A stretch of 64,000 nucleotides of DNA from JBBDWK01 sp040902885 (GTDB lineage: Bacteria > Acidobacteriota > Terriglobia > Bryobacterales > Bryobacteraceae). The stretch lies in contig JBBDWK010000097.1 of assembly GCA_040902885.1 (NCBI GenBank), positions 12,459 to 76,458 of the forward strand, given 5' to 3'. Numbering within the stretch: the stretch's first letter is position 1; every line of letters begins with the position of its first letter. Of this stretch, positions 1-8,402 are shown in pieces. Under the pieces are notes generated by a model. The model had not been told where the DNA came from and made no database searches. It saw only the letters and a list, made by a program, of their open reading frames with translations. The translations under genes and the position numbers were made by a program.

Positions 1-4
1 AAGT

Positions 5-580
5 ATGAACATCTACGGAGCCAAGCATCTCGCTAACAGTTTCCGGACCGTACGGAAGAACACGATTCAGGTAGCCGAAGATATTCCCGAGCCACAATAC
101 GGATTTGTGGCGGCTGAAGGAACCCGCTCGGTAGCGCAAACCCTGGCACACATCGCCACCATAACGGCGCTGTGGCAGGATATCCACGGCGCGAAGAAGC
201 TGACGAATATGGACGACTACGACTATATGGCCGCCTTCAGCGAGTTTGAGGCGCTGGAAAACAAGAAGCGGTCCAAGTCCGAAATTCTCGACTTGCTGCG
301 AAAGGAAGGCGAAAAGTTCGCAGCTTTCCTGGAAAGCCTTTCCGACGAGACTCTTGCTCAGGAGATCGCCGAACCCGGCGGAGGGCCAACGAAATCGCGC
401 TTGGAAGCTCTGCTGAGCGCAAAAGAACATGAGATGCATCACCGCGGCCAGCTGATGCTCATCGAGCGGATGTTGGGTATCGTTCCCCATCTCACTAAGA
501 AGTACGCGGAGATGGATCGCGAATACAACGAGTACAAGCAGGCGCAGGCAGCAAAACAGAAGACGCCCCAGCCGGCTTGA
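5..580 (+). CDS. DinB-family protein
   Basis: A 191-residue protein with the layout of the DinB/YfiT four-helix bundle. Metal-ligand-type histidines are seen at the end of the first helix region (AHIATIT, about residue 49) and in the late signature HEMHHRGQ (about residues 141-147). DinB proteins are putative metal-dependent enzymes, some of them thiol transferases; the substrate here cannot be told. The tail is rich in Lys, Gln and Ala. The ATG lies 4 bases from the window edge, so a start further upstream cannot be excluded. It stands alone ahead of the zwf operon on the same strand, 127 bp away. Confidence 0.8.
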   Translation: MNIYGAKHLANSFRTVRKNTIQVAEDIPEPQYGFVAAEGTRSVAQTLAHIATITALWQDIHGAKKLTNMDDYDYMAAFSEFEALENKKRSKSEILDLLRKEGEKFAAFLESLSDETLAQEIAEPGGGPTKSRLEALLSAKEHEMHHRGQLMLIERMLGIVPHLTKKYAEMDREYNEYKQAQAAKQKTPQPA

Positions 581-707
581 GGCGTTTGCAGGACGGGCCG
601 CCTTTGTTCCTTTTCGGCTGGACGCTGAGATGCCACAGAGCCGGCCCCACTCAAACGCAGTTGTGCGCAAATCGCAATTTCGAAACCTTCCGCCGTAACT
701 GATATCG

Positions 708-2228
708 TTGGAGAATATGCCCGGGGCCAACCCCTTCCAGGACCCGTTGCGGTTCGAGCGCCGCGTTCCCGAATGCATTGCCGTCATCTTCGGCGCCACC
801 GGCGACCTCACCAGGCGCAAGCTGATGCCGGCCCTCTACCGGCTGGCGTACGACCGGCGTCTCTCGCCCGGTTTCGCCGTCGTCGGCTCCTCCCGGACAC
901 GCCTGAGCGACGAACAGTTCCGGGAGCGGATGCGCGGGTCCGTCAAAAAGTATCTGGACGACTCGCCGTTCGACGAAGACGTCTGGGAAGGGTTCGCTTC
1001 GGGGCTGTTCTATGTTGCCGGCGATGTCAACGATTCCGATAGTTTCCACCGGCTGGCCGGCCGGTTGAAGGAGATTGAGCAGATGCGCCGCACCGGCGGA
1101 AATGTTCTCTTTTATCTCGCCACACAGCCCAGTCAATATGCGGCCACGGCGTTCGGCATCGGCGAGGCTGGTTTGGCGAAAGGCCCGGGCTGGCGGCGGC
1201 TGGTGGTGGAGAAACCCTTTGGCCACGATCTCGAAAGCTCCCGGAAACTGAGCGACGACCTCCACGAAGTGTTCCCCGAGCACGAGGTCTATCGCATCGA
1301 TCACTATCTGGGCAAGGAAACTGTTCAGAACATACTGGCCTTTCGTTTCGGCAACGGCATCTTCGAGCCGCTGTGGAACCGGCGCTATGTGGAGCACGTG
1401 CAGATTACGGCGGCGGAGTCGATTGGAGTGGAAGGCCGGGGCGCATACTACCAGGAGGCGGGCGCGCTGCGGGACATGATCCAGAATCATCTCCTCCAGG
1501 TGATGGCCACCGTGGCCATGGAGCCCAGCGCCTCTTTCGATCCCACGGCGGTTCGGGACGAGCGGGCCAAGCTGCTGCGGTCCATTCGCATTATGAAGCC
1601 CGGGGAGGTCCGCTGCGACGCCGTCCGGGGCCAATACGGCCCGGCGCGGATCGGCGGCGCAGATCTCCCCGGCTTCCGCCAGGAGGAGGGCGTCGATCCG
1701 GATTCGCCAACCGAGACCTATGCCGCGGTCACTTTTTTTGTGGAGAACTGGCGATGGGCCGGCGTACCCTTCTATGTCCGTACCGGGAAGCGCCTGCCCA
1801 AGCGCGTCACTGAGATCTCGATCCAGTTCCATGCCGCGCCGCACACCGTCTTTAACGGCGGCGCCCTGCCGAATCTGTTAGTCCTCAGAATTCAACCCGA
1901 AGAAGGGATCTCCCTGAAGTTTCTCTCGAAGCAGCCCGGGGCCGGGATGATGTTGCGGCCGGTTTCAATGGACTTCAACTATGGCACGAGCTTCGGCGAG
2001 CGATCTCCTTCCGCGTACGAGACTTTGCTGCTCGATGCCATCATCGGAGACGCCACGCTTTACAACCGGCAGGATATGGTGGAAGCCAGTTGGGCGACCG
2101 TTGAGCCGATCATGAGAACCTGGGCTTCGGAGGCGCCCGGCTTTCCCAACTACCCGGCGGGCACGTGGGGGCCGAAAGCGGCCGACGAAATGCTCTCTCG
2201 CAGGGGACATGCGTGGAGAACGCCGTGA
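708..2228 (+). CDS. zwf: Glucose-6-phosphate 1-dehydrogenase
   Basis: Oxidises glucose 6-phosphate to 6-phosphogluconolactone with NAD(P)+, the first step of the oxidative pentose phosphate pathway; cytosolic. The N-terminal nucleotide-binding motif IFGATGDLTRRKL is at about residues 27-39 and the catalytic signature RIDHYLGKE starts at about residue 196. The length of 506 residues is normal for the family. The start is either TTG at 708 or ATG at 717; a GGAG stretch lies too close to the ATG to decide. Its stop overlaps the GTG start of the next gene by 4 bp, and opcA and pgl follow with no gap, so the three genes form one translationally coupled operon. Confidence 0.96.
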   Translation: MENMPGANPFQDPLRFERRVPECIAVIFGATGDLTRRKLMPALYRLAYDRRLSPGFAVVGSSRTRLSDEQFRERMRGSVKKYLDDSPFDEDVWEGFASGLFYVAGDVNDSDSFHRLAGRLKEIEQMRRTGGNVLFYLATQPSQYAATAFGIGEAGLAKGPGWRRLVVEKPFGHDLESSRKLSDDLHEVFPEHEVYRIDHYLGKETVQNILAFRFGNGIFEPLWNRRYVEHVQITAAESIGVEGRGAYYQEAGALRDMIQNHLLQVMATVAMEPSASFDPTAVRDERAKLLRSIRIMKPGEVRCDAVRGQYGPARIGGADLPGFRQEEGVDPDSPTETYAAVTFFVENWRWAGVPFYVRTGKRLPKRVTEISIQFHAAPHTVFNGGALPNLLVLRIQPEEGISLKFLSKQPGAGMMLRPVSMDFNYGTSFGERSPSAYETLLLDAIIGDATLYNRQDMVEASWATVEPIMRTWASEAPGFPNYPAGTWGPKAADEMLSRRGHAWRTP

Positions 2229-3238
2229 GCGCGACCATTCACCCCGAAGCGATTCTCCGGGACCTGTCCGAGCTCTGGGTCTCGCTCGGAAAGCAGCATG
2301 ACGGAGAGCACACCTCGGGCGTACTGCGCGCTTGCGCCATGACCCTGATCGTGATCGTGGATGCCTCCGAGGACCCCAACATCGTGGGCGAGACCCTGGC
2401 CGCGCTCATGCGCGAGCACCCCAGCCGGGCCATCGTGGTGCGGCTGAAGCCTTCCGCGGAACGGATACTCGAGTCGCGCGTCTTCGCGCAGTGCTGGATG
2501 CCATTCGCCACGCGGCGTCAGATCTGCTGCGAGCAAATTGAAATCACGGCGTCGCACGCCTCCTTGGCCGATGTTCCCCCGGTGATTTTGGCCCTGGCGG
2601 TTCCCGATCTCCCGGTGATTCTATGGTGCCGGGCGCTATCTTCCTTTCCCCTCCCGGCCATCTCTCCGTTCCATCCCATCCTCAGTAAGATGATTGTGGA
2701 CGGAACCGAGCTGGGCAGTCCCGTGGAGGCGCTCGAACAGTTGAAAAGCCGGCCCACCTCTCCCGCCGTGGCCGATTTGACATGGACGCGCATCACCCGC
2801 TGGCGTCAACTAATTGCCCAGATCTTTGAAAACCCGGAATACCTGAGCCGTCTCCGCGAGGTTTCCGAAGTGCGCATCTCGCACGCCGGCTCCGAAATTC
2901 CCCTCTCCGCATATTATCTGGCCGGCTGGATCCTGGAATCGCTGTCCGGTTTCGCCATTCCCAAAGTCCGGTTTGAGCCGGTGGAGACGAACGTCCACGG
3001 CCGGCTGGCCGGGGTTGAGCTGCGAGGCGAAGGACCGGACGCTCTTCGCGTCACACTCGAACGCGGCGATGGGAACACTGCGCGGGTCCGCGTGGACGGA
3101 CTCGAGAATTGCGCTCTGTTTCCGCGGCACACCGACTACGAGCTGCTCCGCGAAGAGCTTTCCATCGCACAGAGCGATGCGGTATACGAGCGCATGCTTC
3201 CGAATGCCATGGAACTCGCTCTTGGAAAGGCCAAATGA
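2225..3238 (+). CDS. opcA: Glucose-6-phosphate dehydrogenase assembly protein OpcA
   Basis: A 337-residue protein of the OpcA family, known in cyanobacteria and actinobacteria as an allosteric assembly factor for Zwf. Supporting segments are the VVRLKPSAERILESRV stretch and the PVILWCR core. The GTG at 2225 forms a 4-bp overlap with the zwf stop and has GGAG 6-7 bases upstream; an in-frame GTG at 2213 is an alternative. Its own stop overlaps the ATG of pgl by 4 bp. Position between zwf and pgl agrees with a role in tuning G6PDH activity. Family assignment rests mainly on length, these segments and context. Confidence 0.85.
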   Translation: MSATIHPEAILRDLSELWVSLGKQHDGEHTSGVLRACAMTLIVIVDASEDPNIVGETLAALMREHPSRAIVVRLKPSAERILESRVFAQCWMPFATRRQICCEQIEITASHASLADVPPVILALAVPDLPVILWCRALSSFPLPAISPFHPILSKMIVDGTELGSPVEALEQLKSRPTSPAVADLTWTRITRWRQLIAQIFENPEYLSRLREVSEVRISHAGSEIPLSAYYLAGWILESLSGFAIPKVRFEPVETNVHGRLAGVELRGEGPDALRVTLERGDGNTARVRVDGLENCALFPRHTDYELLREELSIAQSDAVYERMLPNAMELALGKAK

Positions 3239-3960
3239 GCGTCCAGCTCGAGATACGGGCGGATGAGCGCTCCGCCGCCGCCGCATGCGCGGAGTATCTT
3301 CTGGCTCGCCTCCGCCGCGGACTCGAGGAACGCCCCCACGCAACCCTGGCGATCTCCGGCGGAACTACTCCGAAGTTCCTGTTTCAGGAGATGGCGCAGG
3401 CTGGACTGCCCTGGGAGCGGCTGCACCTCTTCTGGGTGGATGAGCGCTCCGTTCCACCCGGCCACCCGCGCAGCAATTACCGGCTGGCAGAGGAGTTTCT
3501 CATACAGCCGGCCGGGATTCCCTCGGCGAACGTGCATCGCATCCCGGCCGAACGGGAGCCTCGCGAGGCGGCCGACGCCTACGTGCGCGAGGTCCGGGAG
3601 TTCTTCCGTCTGGCGCCGGGCGAACTGCCCGAGATGGATGCCGTGCAGCTGGGGATTGGAGACGACGCGCATACGGCGAGCCTGTTTCCCGGCGAGCCGC
3701 TGATCGCGGACCGCGAAGGCATCGCCGCGGCGCTTTACGCTGAGGCGGATCGGGAATGGCGGATTACTTTACTGCCGGGTGTCCTCCTCAATGCGCGGAA
3801 CACGGCGTTTCTGACGGCTGGGGCGGGGAAGGCGCAAGCGGTGGCCAACGTCCTCCGGGAGCCATCGGACGTTCGCCTGTATCCCGCGCAGCTCTTCGTT
3901 CGTCAGGGCAGGAATGTGGCGTGGTTCCTGGACGAGCCGGCCGCGTCGCGTGTCGAATAA
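3235..3960 (+). CDS. pgl: 6-phosphogluconolactonase
   Basis: Hydrolyses 6-phosphogluconolactone to 6-phosphogluconate, following directly on Zwf. The 241-residue protein carries the SGGTTPKFLF motif, the HLFWVDERSVPPGHPRSNY block and LGIGDDAHTASLFPG, all characteristic of the SugarP isomerase/DevB type of lactonase. The start at 3235 overlaps the opcA stop and has a GGAAAGG ribosome-binding site. An open frame runs further upstream inside opcA but the motifs and spacing favour 3235. No gnd gene follows, so the next pathway step is encoded elsewhere. Confidence 0.94.
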   Translation: MSVQLEIRADERSAAAACAEYLLARLRRGLEERPHATLAISGGTTPKFLFQEMAQAGLPWERLHLFWVDERSVPPGHPRSNYRLAEEFLIQPAGIPSANVHRIPAEREPREAADAYVREVREFFRLAPGELPEMDAVQLGIGDDAHTASLFPGEPLIADREGIAAALYAEADREWRITLLPGVLLNARNTAFLTAGAGKAQAVANVLREPSDVRLYPAQLFVRQGRNVAWFLDEPAASRVE

Positions 3961-4008
3961 TCCCTCCCGTGCGTACCCTTCGAAAGCTATAGTACAGTCT
4001 TAACAGAC

Positions 4009-4947
4009 ATGGAAGATCGGGGCATATACCCCTTGAAATCCCGTCGGGACTTCCTGCTCGGCTCGCTCGCTCTGGCGCTTCCCGCGCGTACCCGTCTGAT
4101 CTTTGGGGGCGATGTGATGCTGTCGCGCCATGTGGGACGCATCGCGCGCCGGCTGGGGCGCCCCTGGTGGCCCTTCCACGCGATCGCGCCTGTGTTCTCG
4201 GAAGCCGACCTGGCCTTCGTGAATCTGGAATCGCCCTTCAGCGACCGCGGCCGCCCGGTTGAGAAAGGCATGATCTTCAAGGCCGAACCGGAGATGATCG
4301 AAGGCCTGGTTCTGGCCAATATCCAGATCGTCTCCACGGCCAACAACCATTCGCGCGACCAGCGGGGCTACGGGGTCGAGTTCACCTTGGACTGGCTGGC
4401 GCGGCATGGAATCGCCGCCGCGGGCACCGGACGTTCCGAGGAGGCGGCGCGCCAGGGTGTTGTGCTCGAGCGAAACGGCACGCGCTTCGGCTTTCTCGCC
4501 TATACCTACGACCAGTCCAATGGGAATCACCACGATCTCGATCCGCGTGTGCTGGGTCTCGGCATCGCTCCCATGGAGAGCGACGTGCGGAGTCTGCGCG
4601 AGCGCTGCGACGCGGTTGTGGTCTCCATGCACGCCGGCATCGAATATCGCTCGCAGCCCAGCCTGGAGCAGCGCAGATTCGCCCGAGCCGCGGTAGACGC
4701 GGGCGCCGCTCTGGTGATCGGGCATCATCCGCATGTGATCCAGCCCATAGAGCGCTACGGCGAGGGAGTGATCTGCTATTCTCTCGGGAACCTGATATTC
4801 GATCAGTTTCACCGGAGGGAGACGCAGAAAGGGCTGCTTGCGGAGTTCGTATTTCTGGGCTCGCGCATCGAAAACGCGGTCCTGCGCAATATCGACATCG
4901 TCGGCGCCGTGCCCCGCCTCGCGCCGCGCGGATCTCACACCATCTGA
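4009..4947 (+). CDS. CapA-family (PGA_cap) metallophosphatase-like protein, probably Tat-exported
   Basis: A 312-residue protein of the CapA/PgsA calcineurin-like phosphoesterase group linked to poly-gamma-glutamate or capsule handling. Visible motifs are FGGDVMLSRHVGR near residue 30, NLESPF, ANNHSRDQ near 111 and GHHPHVIQPIERY near 240, which carry the usual metal-ligand residues. The N-terminus has a twin-arginine motif (SRRDFLLGS, Arg12-Arg13) and a short hydrophobic stretch, suggesting Tat export. No capB/capC polymerase genes are nearby, so a role in polymer synthesis cannot be assumed. It converges on the next gene with a 13-bp 3' overlap. Confidence 0.85.
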   Translation: MEDRGIYPLKSRRDFLLGSLALALPARTRLIFGGDVMLSRHVGRIARRLGRPWWPFHAIAPVFSEADLAFVNLESPFSDRGRPVEKGMIFKAEPEMIEGLVLANIQIVSTANNHSRDQRGYGVEFTLDWLARHGIAAAGTGRSEEAARQGVVLERNGTRFGFLAYTYDQSNGNHHDLDPRVLGLGIAPMESDVRSLRERCDAVVVSMHAGIEYRSQPSLEQRRFARAAVDAGAALVIGHHPHVIQPIERYGEGVICYSLGNLIFDQFHRRETQKGLLAEFVFLGSRIENAVLRNIDIVGAVPRLAPRGSHTI

Positions 4948-5483
4948 TCCATCAAAGCGGCCAGGTACTCGGAGTCGAACAAGCCGGTACGGTAGGTCCG
5001 GGCATCGAAGAACCGCCAGAGGTTCGCCCGCCGCTCCAGGCAGAAGAACAGCAATTGCTCCTCGACGATGTCCCGGTCGAGATAGTCCTGATTGAACGAC
5101 CGTACGGCGCCCTCGACGATGTATGGAACCCGGAAGTTTTCCGTCGAGACCAGGGTCTCGGTAGCGTTAAATTCGATCTGCAGGATGCGCCCGCGCACGT
5201 TGATTTGCAGGAGATTCGCGCCGGTATTACGGAAGGATTCCGGGGAGTAGTCGGGCGGTGAAAAATCGAGAGACGTGCGGGAGAGGTGGGAGTTCACGCG
5301 TTCCACAAAGCCGCGGCAGATCGAATGGAGCTGCATGGCCGCCCCCTTGCGCAATTCCGCGATCTCGCGGGTCTTCCGGATCAGCCTGTCGTCTTTTTCG
5401 GCAAGCGCGTCAATCCGCCGGGCCAGCTTCTTCAGCCGCTCCTCTTCTATTCGCCGCTGCACACCATTTCTCGACCAAGCCAT
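4935..5483 (-). CDS. Uncharacterised coiled-coil protein downstream of an HTH/S24-like regulator
   Basis: A 182-residue protein that I do not recognise. Residues 8-45 are rich in Lys, Arg and Glu with heptad-like spacing (RRIEEERLKKLARRIDALAE), pointing to a coiled coil; the rest looks like a mixed alpha/beta domain ending in LFDSEYLAALMDQMV. No signal peptide or membrane segment is seen. Its start lies inside the upstream regulator gene (37-bp overlap from ATG 5483; an in-frame GTG at 5462 would shorten this to 16 bp), so the two are probably co-translated and may work together. Confidence 0.7.
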   Translation of the reverse strand: MAWSRNGVQRRIEEERLKKLARRIDALAEKDDRLIRKTREIAELRKGAAMQLHSICRGFVERVNSHLSRTSLDFSPPDYSPESFRNTGANLLQINVRGRILQIEFNATETLVSTENFRVPYIVEGAVRSFNQDYLDRDIVEEQLLFFCLERRANLWRFFDARTYRTGLFDSEYLAALMDQMV

Positions 5484-6124
5484 ACCAGTCTGCCGAATAC
5501 AATATCCAGAATATCTTTCCCGGCCAGCGAAATATACTCCCAGGCGGCGGGATCTTTGCGCGTTTCCTCGGAGAGCAGCAGCAGTCCTCCCTCCCGGCGC
5601 TTGATGCGCCGCACGCGCGAACCCCCATGGTAAACCACCGCATAGAGCCCGTTCGGGCCGGGATCCTTTCGAAGGTGCTCCGAACGGTCCAGCAGGATCA
5701 GATCTCCGGCATTCAAAACTCCCGCCATACGGGGATCCGTGGCCAGACGCACCGCCACCGGGTCGGACAGATGAGCGACCTGGGAAGCCAAGAAAGGATA
5801 GCGCTCCACTGCCCCCTCCATGGTGGGGGAAGCGTGCCCCGGTCCCAGCAGGCCTTCCAGCACCGGCACTTCCCGGTAACGCCTGGCCGCGCTGCTATCT
5901 ATGCTTTCCGCGGCTGGAATCAGGTCGAGAATGGTGATCCGCAGCCGGTGCAGAATCTGATCCGCCGTTTCCGGTGAGAGAATTCGGACGCCTTTCAGCA
6001 CATTATGTATATGAGGCTGTGAAATTCCAGTTAAGCGGGCAAGGCTGCGCTCCGTGATCTCTCCGTTTTTCACCTGTTCGCGTACTTTAGCGATCAAGCG
6101 AAGCTGTAGAACCTTGAAATACAT
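5447..6124 (-). CDS. HTH transcriptional regulator with degenerate S24/LexA-like domain
   Basis: A 225-residue phage-repressor-like protein. Residues about 5-65 form an HTH of the XRE type (ERSLARLTGISQPHIHNVLKG). The C-terminal half resembles a peptidase S24/LexA fold, with AGDLILLD matching the usual 'GD.v.vd' segment. The expected catalytic GDSM is replaced by TDPRM and the lysine region reads VRRIKRR, so autocleavage looks lost. It would bind DNA and perhaps sense a ligand. A 7-bp dyad lies 12 bp upstream of its start and may be its own operator. It is divergent from the gene at 6398. Confidence 0.8.
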   Translation of the reverse strand: MYFKVLQLRLIAKVREQVKNGEITERSLARLTGISQPHIHNVLKGVRILSPETADQILHRLRITILDLIPAAESIDSSAARRYREVPVLEGLLGPGHASPTMEGAVERYPFLASQVAHLSDPVAVRLATDPRMAGVLNAGDLILLDRSEHLRKDPGPNGLYAVVYHGGSRVRRIKRREGGLLLLSEETRKDPAAWEYISLAGKDILDIVFGRLVWLGREMVCSGE

Positions 6125-6136
6125 ATCCCCATTACC

Positions 6137-6155
6137 CTATTTCTTGTTGAAATAG
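6137..6155. promoter_or_regulatory. Candidate operator: perfect dyad CTATTTC-N5-GAAATAG
   Basis: A perfect 7-bp inverted repeat with a 5-bp spacer lies 12 bp ahead of the start codon of the HTH/S24-like regulator, in an AT-rich intergenic stretch (6125-6397) between divergent genes. Size and symmetry suit a dimeric HTH repressor. Related half-sites (CTATTT and ATATTTC) occur around 6239-6260. Function as an autoregulatory operator is inferred. The rest of the 273-bp spacer holds AT-rich sequence and no gene that I can support. Confidence 0.45.
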
Positions 6156-6397
6156 AGGCATATTACCGGCAGTATTACACGCTGAAACCACTCTACTGGC
6201 TCCAAAAATTCTTATGTCTAGTATACTCCTTAAAATCAGCTATTTGTATGATATTTCATTGTAAAACCTGGTTTCTTTTAATGTAAATTATTCCAAATTG
6301 AATTTGACGATTTTGGATGTTCCAGTACATTTGAGTACAGAACGATTCGGCGCTTCAACGACGAAAATCGGGGGACGCCGGGAGGACACTTCAACGT

Positions 6398-6982
6398 ATG
6401 AACTGGAACAGTACAGAGACACTGGCGCTCGCAAAAGAATCGTGCACTTTCTGCCAGGGGGAGGGGCTGCGGGGGCGGAAATCCAGCCCCAATCCCTGCA
6501 ATTGCGTACTGCGAGCAATATTTCGCGCCTGCTACGCGCGATTTCGATACTGTGTCACCAAGGAGAAATACCTGAGCAAGATTTCACTCTCAGCGTGCCA
6601 CGGAAGGGACCGCAGAAACACCTGGGGAAGAAAGGATGAGGAGTATATCGCCGATTTCTGCCTGGTCAGCCAGCGTACCCTGGACGAGTTCGAGCACAAG
6701 GTTTTCCGTTTTCACTTCCTCTTAAGCGCCGATTGGCGGCTCTGCTGCCGGAAGATGGGCATTGACCGGGGAACCTTCTTTCACGCGGTCTATCGCATCC
6801 AGCAGAAGCTCGGGCGGGTGTTCCGGGAGCTCGAGCCGTACAGTCTTTACCCGCTGGACGAATACTTCGGCGGCACGGTGCGGGGCGCGTTCCCAGCAGC
6901 CGTTGCAAAGGTGGCCACGATGCCTCCTCCCGAAGAGCGCCGCAAGTTCATCGTGCAACACCCCATGCTGAAGTCTGCCTGA
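6398..6982 (+). CDS. Cys-rich protein with HTH-like core, divergent from the regulator
   Basis: A 194-residue protein. The N-terminus has a cysteine cluster (CTFCQGEG and NPCNC at about residues 16-35, more Cys to about residue 65) that may bind zinc. The middle, with RTLDEFEHKVFRFHF and WRLCCRKMGIDRGTFFHAVYRIQQKLGR (quoted in parts: the LCCRKMGIDRGTFFHAVYR segment), looks like a sigma-factor or phage-type HTH that contacts DNA. From memory, related sequences occur in several copies in Solibacter-type genomes, without known function. An AT-rich upstream region and a strong hairpin downstream delimit it as a single-gene unit. Confidence 0.65.
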   Translation: MNWNSTETLALAKESCTFCQGEGLRGRKSSPNPCNCVLRAIFRACYARFRYCVTKEKYLSKISLSACHGRDRRNTWGRKDEEYIADFCLVSQRTLDEFEHKVFRFHFLLSADWRLCCRKMGIDRGTFFHAVYRIQQKLGRVFRELEPYSLYPLDEYFGGTVRGAFPAAVAKVATMPPPEERRKFIVQHPMLKSA

Positions 6983-6998
6983 CGTCCGTCAGATTCCA

Positions 6999-7034
6999 CG
7001 GAGCCGCGGAAATTTTCCTTCTCCCGCGGCTCCG
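6999..7034. terminator. GC-rich hairpin after the Cys-rich gene
   Basis: A perfect 11-bp stem (CGGAGCCGCGG and its complement) with a 14-base AT-rich loop begins 17 bp after the stop codon. No U-run follows, so it is a terminator-like or 3'-protective hairpin rather than a textbook intrinsic terminator. Confidence 0.5.
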
Positions 7035-7121
7035 CCTTCCTCCCGCAACTGCAACTCGACCGGCACGCCGCCCGTGAGAGATAATACCCACAGATGCATT
7101 CACATGTGAGGGCGTTGTCCC

Positions 7122-8399
7122 ATGTCTGATTCGATTCGGTTTTCTTCCCGGCGCGATGTGCTGAAGGGTGGAATATTGGCGGCGAGCGCGCCGGGTCTGT
7201 TGCGGGGATCTCCGGCGGACAAGGCGATTCGAGTGGGGTTGGTCGGTTGCGGCGGACGCGGCACGGGCGCTGCCGCCCAGGCGCTGAAGGCGGACGATTA
7301 CTCGGAGCTGACGGCGGTTGCCGACGTGTATCGGGAACGGATAGACGACTGTCTCGCGCGGCTCAAACGTGTTTCGGCGGCAAAGGTCAAGGTCGATCCG
7401 GATCGCATGTTTGTCGGTCTGGACGCCTACCGGAAGCTGATTGAGAGCGATGTCGATGTGGTTTTGCTCGCCACACCTCCGGGCTTTCGGCCAGAGCATC
7501 TGCGCACGGCGATCGAGGCCAACAAGCACGTATTCTGCGAGAAGCCGGTCGCCGTGGATGCCCCTGGCGTCAGGGATGTCCTCGAATCGGTCCAATTGGC
7601 CCAGGCCCGGAATCTCTCGTTAGTGGCCGGCTTCTGCTGGCGGTACAGCAACTATATAAGGGCCGCGTTCGACCAGATCCAAAACGGCGCTATTGGGGAC
7701 ATCGTCTCCTATTACGGGACCTATTACACCAATCCCGTCAAGCCCATGCCGCCTGAAAGTACGCGTCCGGCGGGCATGAGCGATGTCGAGTGGCAGATTT
7801 GCAACTGGTACAACTTCGTCTGGACGTGCGGAGACGGTCTTGTCGAACAGGCCGTGCACAGCGTGGATAAAGTCGCGTGGGCCTTCGGGGACAAGCCGCC
7901 GGTAAGCTGCGTCGCCGTAGGCGGCCGCCAGATCCCCGCGCATGGCGGCAACATTTACGACCATTTCGAAATCAACTATCTGTACCCGAACAACGTCCGG
8001 GCGTTTCTGGGGTGCCGCCAGATGGAGGGCTGCTACAACGAGAACTCCGATTACATAGCCGGCGCCAAGGGCGTCTGCACGATCGGACGCGGTCCCATGC
8101 CGCGCATCGACGGGCAGACGAACTGGAAGTTCGAAGGCACGAAGAACGACATGTACCAGGCCGAGCACGACGTGCTATTCGCCTCCATCCGCCAGGGAAA
8201 GCCGGTGAACGACGGCGAGCGCATGGCCACTAGCACCTTGCTTGCGATCATGGGGCGGATGGCGGCCTACACCGGCCAGCAGGTCACCTGGGAACAGGTC
8301 TTGAATTCGCAGGAGCGGATCTTCCCGGAGAAGATCGACTGGGATATGAGCTTGCCTGTGGCGCCAATGGCCCGCCCGGGAATCACAAAGCTGCTGTAG
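7122..8399 (+). CDS. Gfo/Idh/MocA-family oxidoreductase, Tat-exported
   Basis: A 425-residue NAD(P)-dependent oxidoreductase of the glucose-fructose oxidoreductase type. After a twin-arginine signal (SSRRDVLKGG, Arg10-Arg11) comes the Rossmann motif VGLVGCGGRGTGAA near residue 40 and the family hallmark CEKPVAVD near residue 140, whose lysine is catalytic in the family. Substrate is unknown but members act on sugars or cyclitols. Tat export of a cofactor-loaded folded enzyme is typical for planctomycete and acidobacterial members. The next gene starts 3 bp after its stop, so the two are co-transcribed. Confidence 0.92.
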   Translation: MSDSIRFSSRRDVLKGGILAASAPGLLRGSPADKAIRVGLVGCGGRGTGAAAQALKADDYSELTAVADVYRERIDDCLARLKRVSAAKVKVDPDRMFVGLDAYRKLIESDVDVVLLATPPGFRPEHLRTAIEANKHVFCEKPVAVDAPGVRDVLESVQLAQARNLSLVAGFCWRYSNYIRAAFDQIQNGAIGDIVSYYGTYYTNPVKPMPPESTRPAGMSDVEWQICNWYNFVWTCGDGLVEQAVHSVDKVAWAFGDKPPVSCVAVGGRQIPAHGGNIYDHFEINYLYPNNVRAFLGCRQMEGCYNENSDYIAGAKGVCTIGRGPMPRIDGQTNWKFEGTKNDMYQAEHDVLFASIRQGKPVNDGERMATSTLLAIMGRMAAYTGQQVTWEQVLNSQERIFPEKIDWDMSLPVAPMARPGITKLL

Positions 8400-8402
8400 C
8401 AA

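Noticed and set aside
568..621. CCAGCCG...CGGCTGG pair after the DinB gene as a terminator
   Set aside because: Arms are only 7 bp and about 40 bases apart, partly inside the coding sequence, with no U-run.
651..1844. 397-residue open frame on the minus strand
   Set aside because: Lies antisense to zwf, whose motifs are intact; composition is that of a GC-rich shadow frame.
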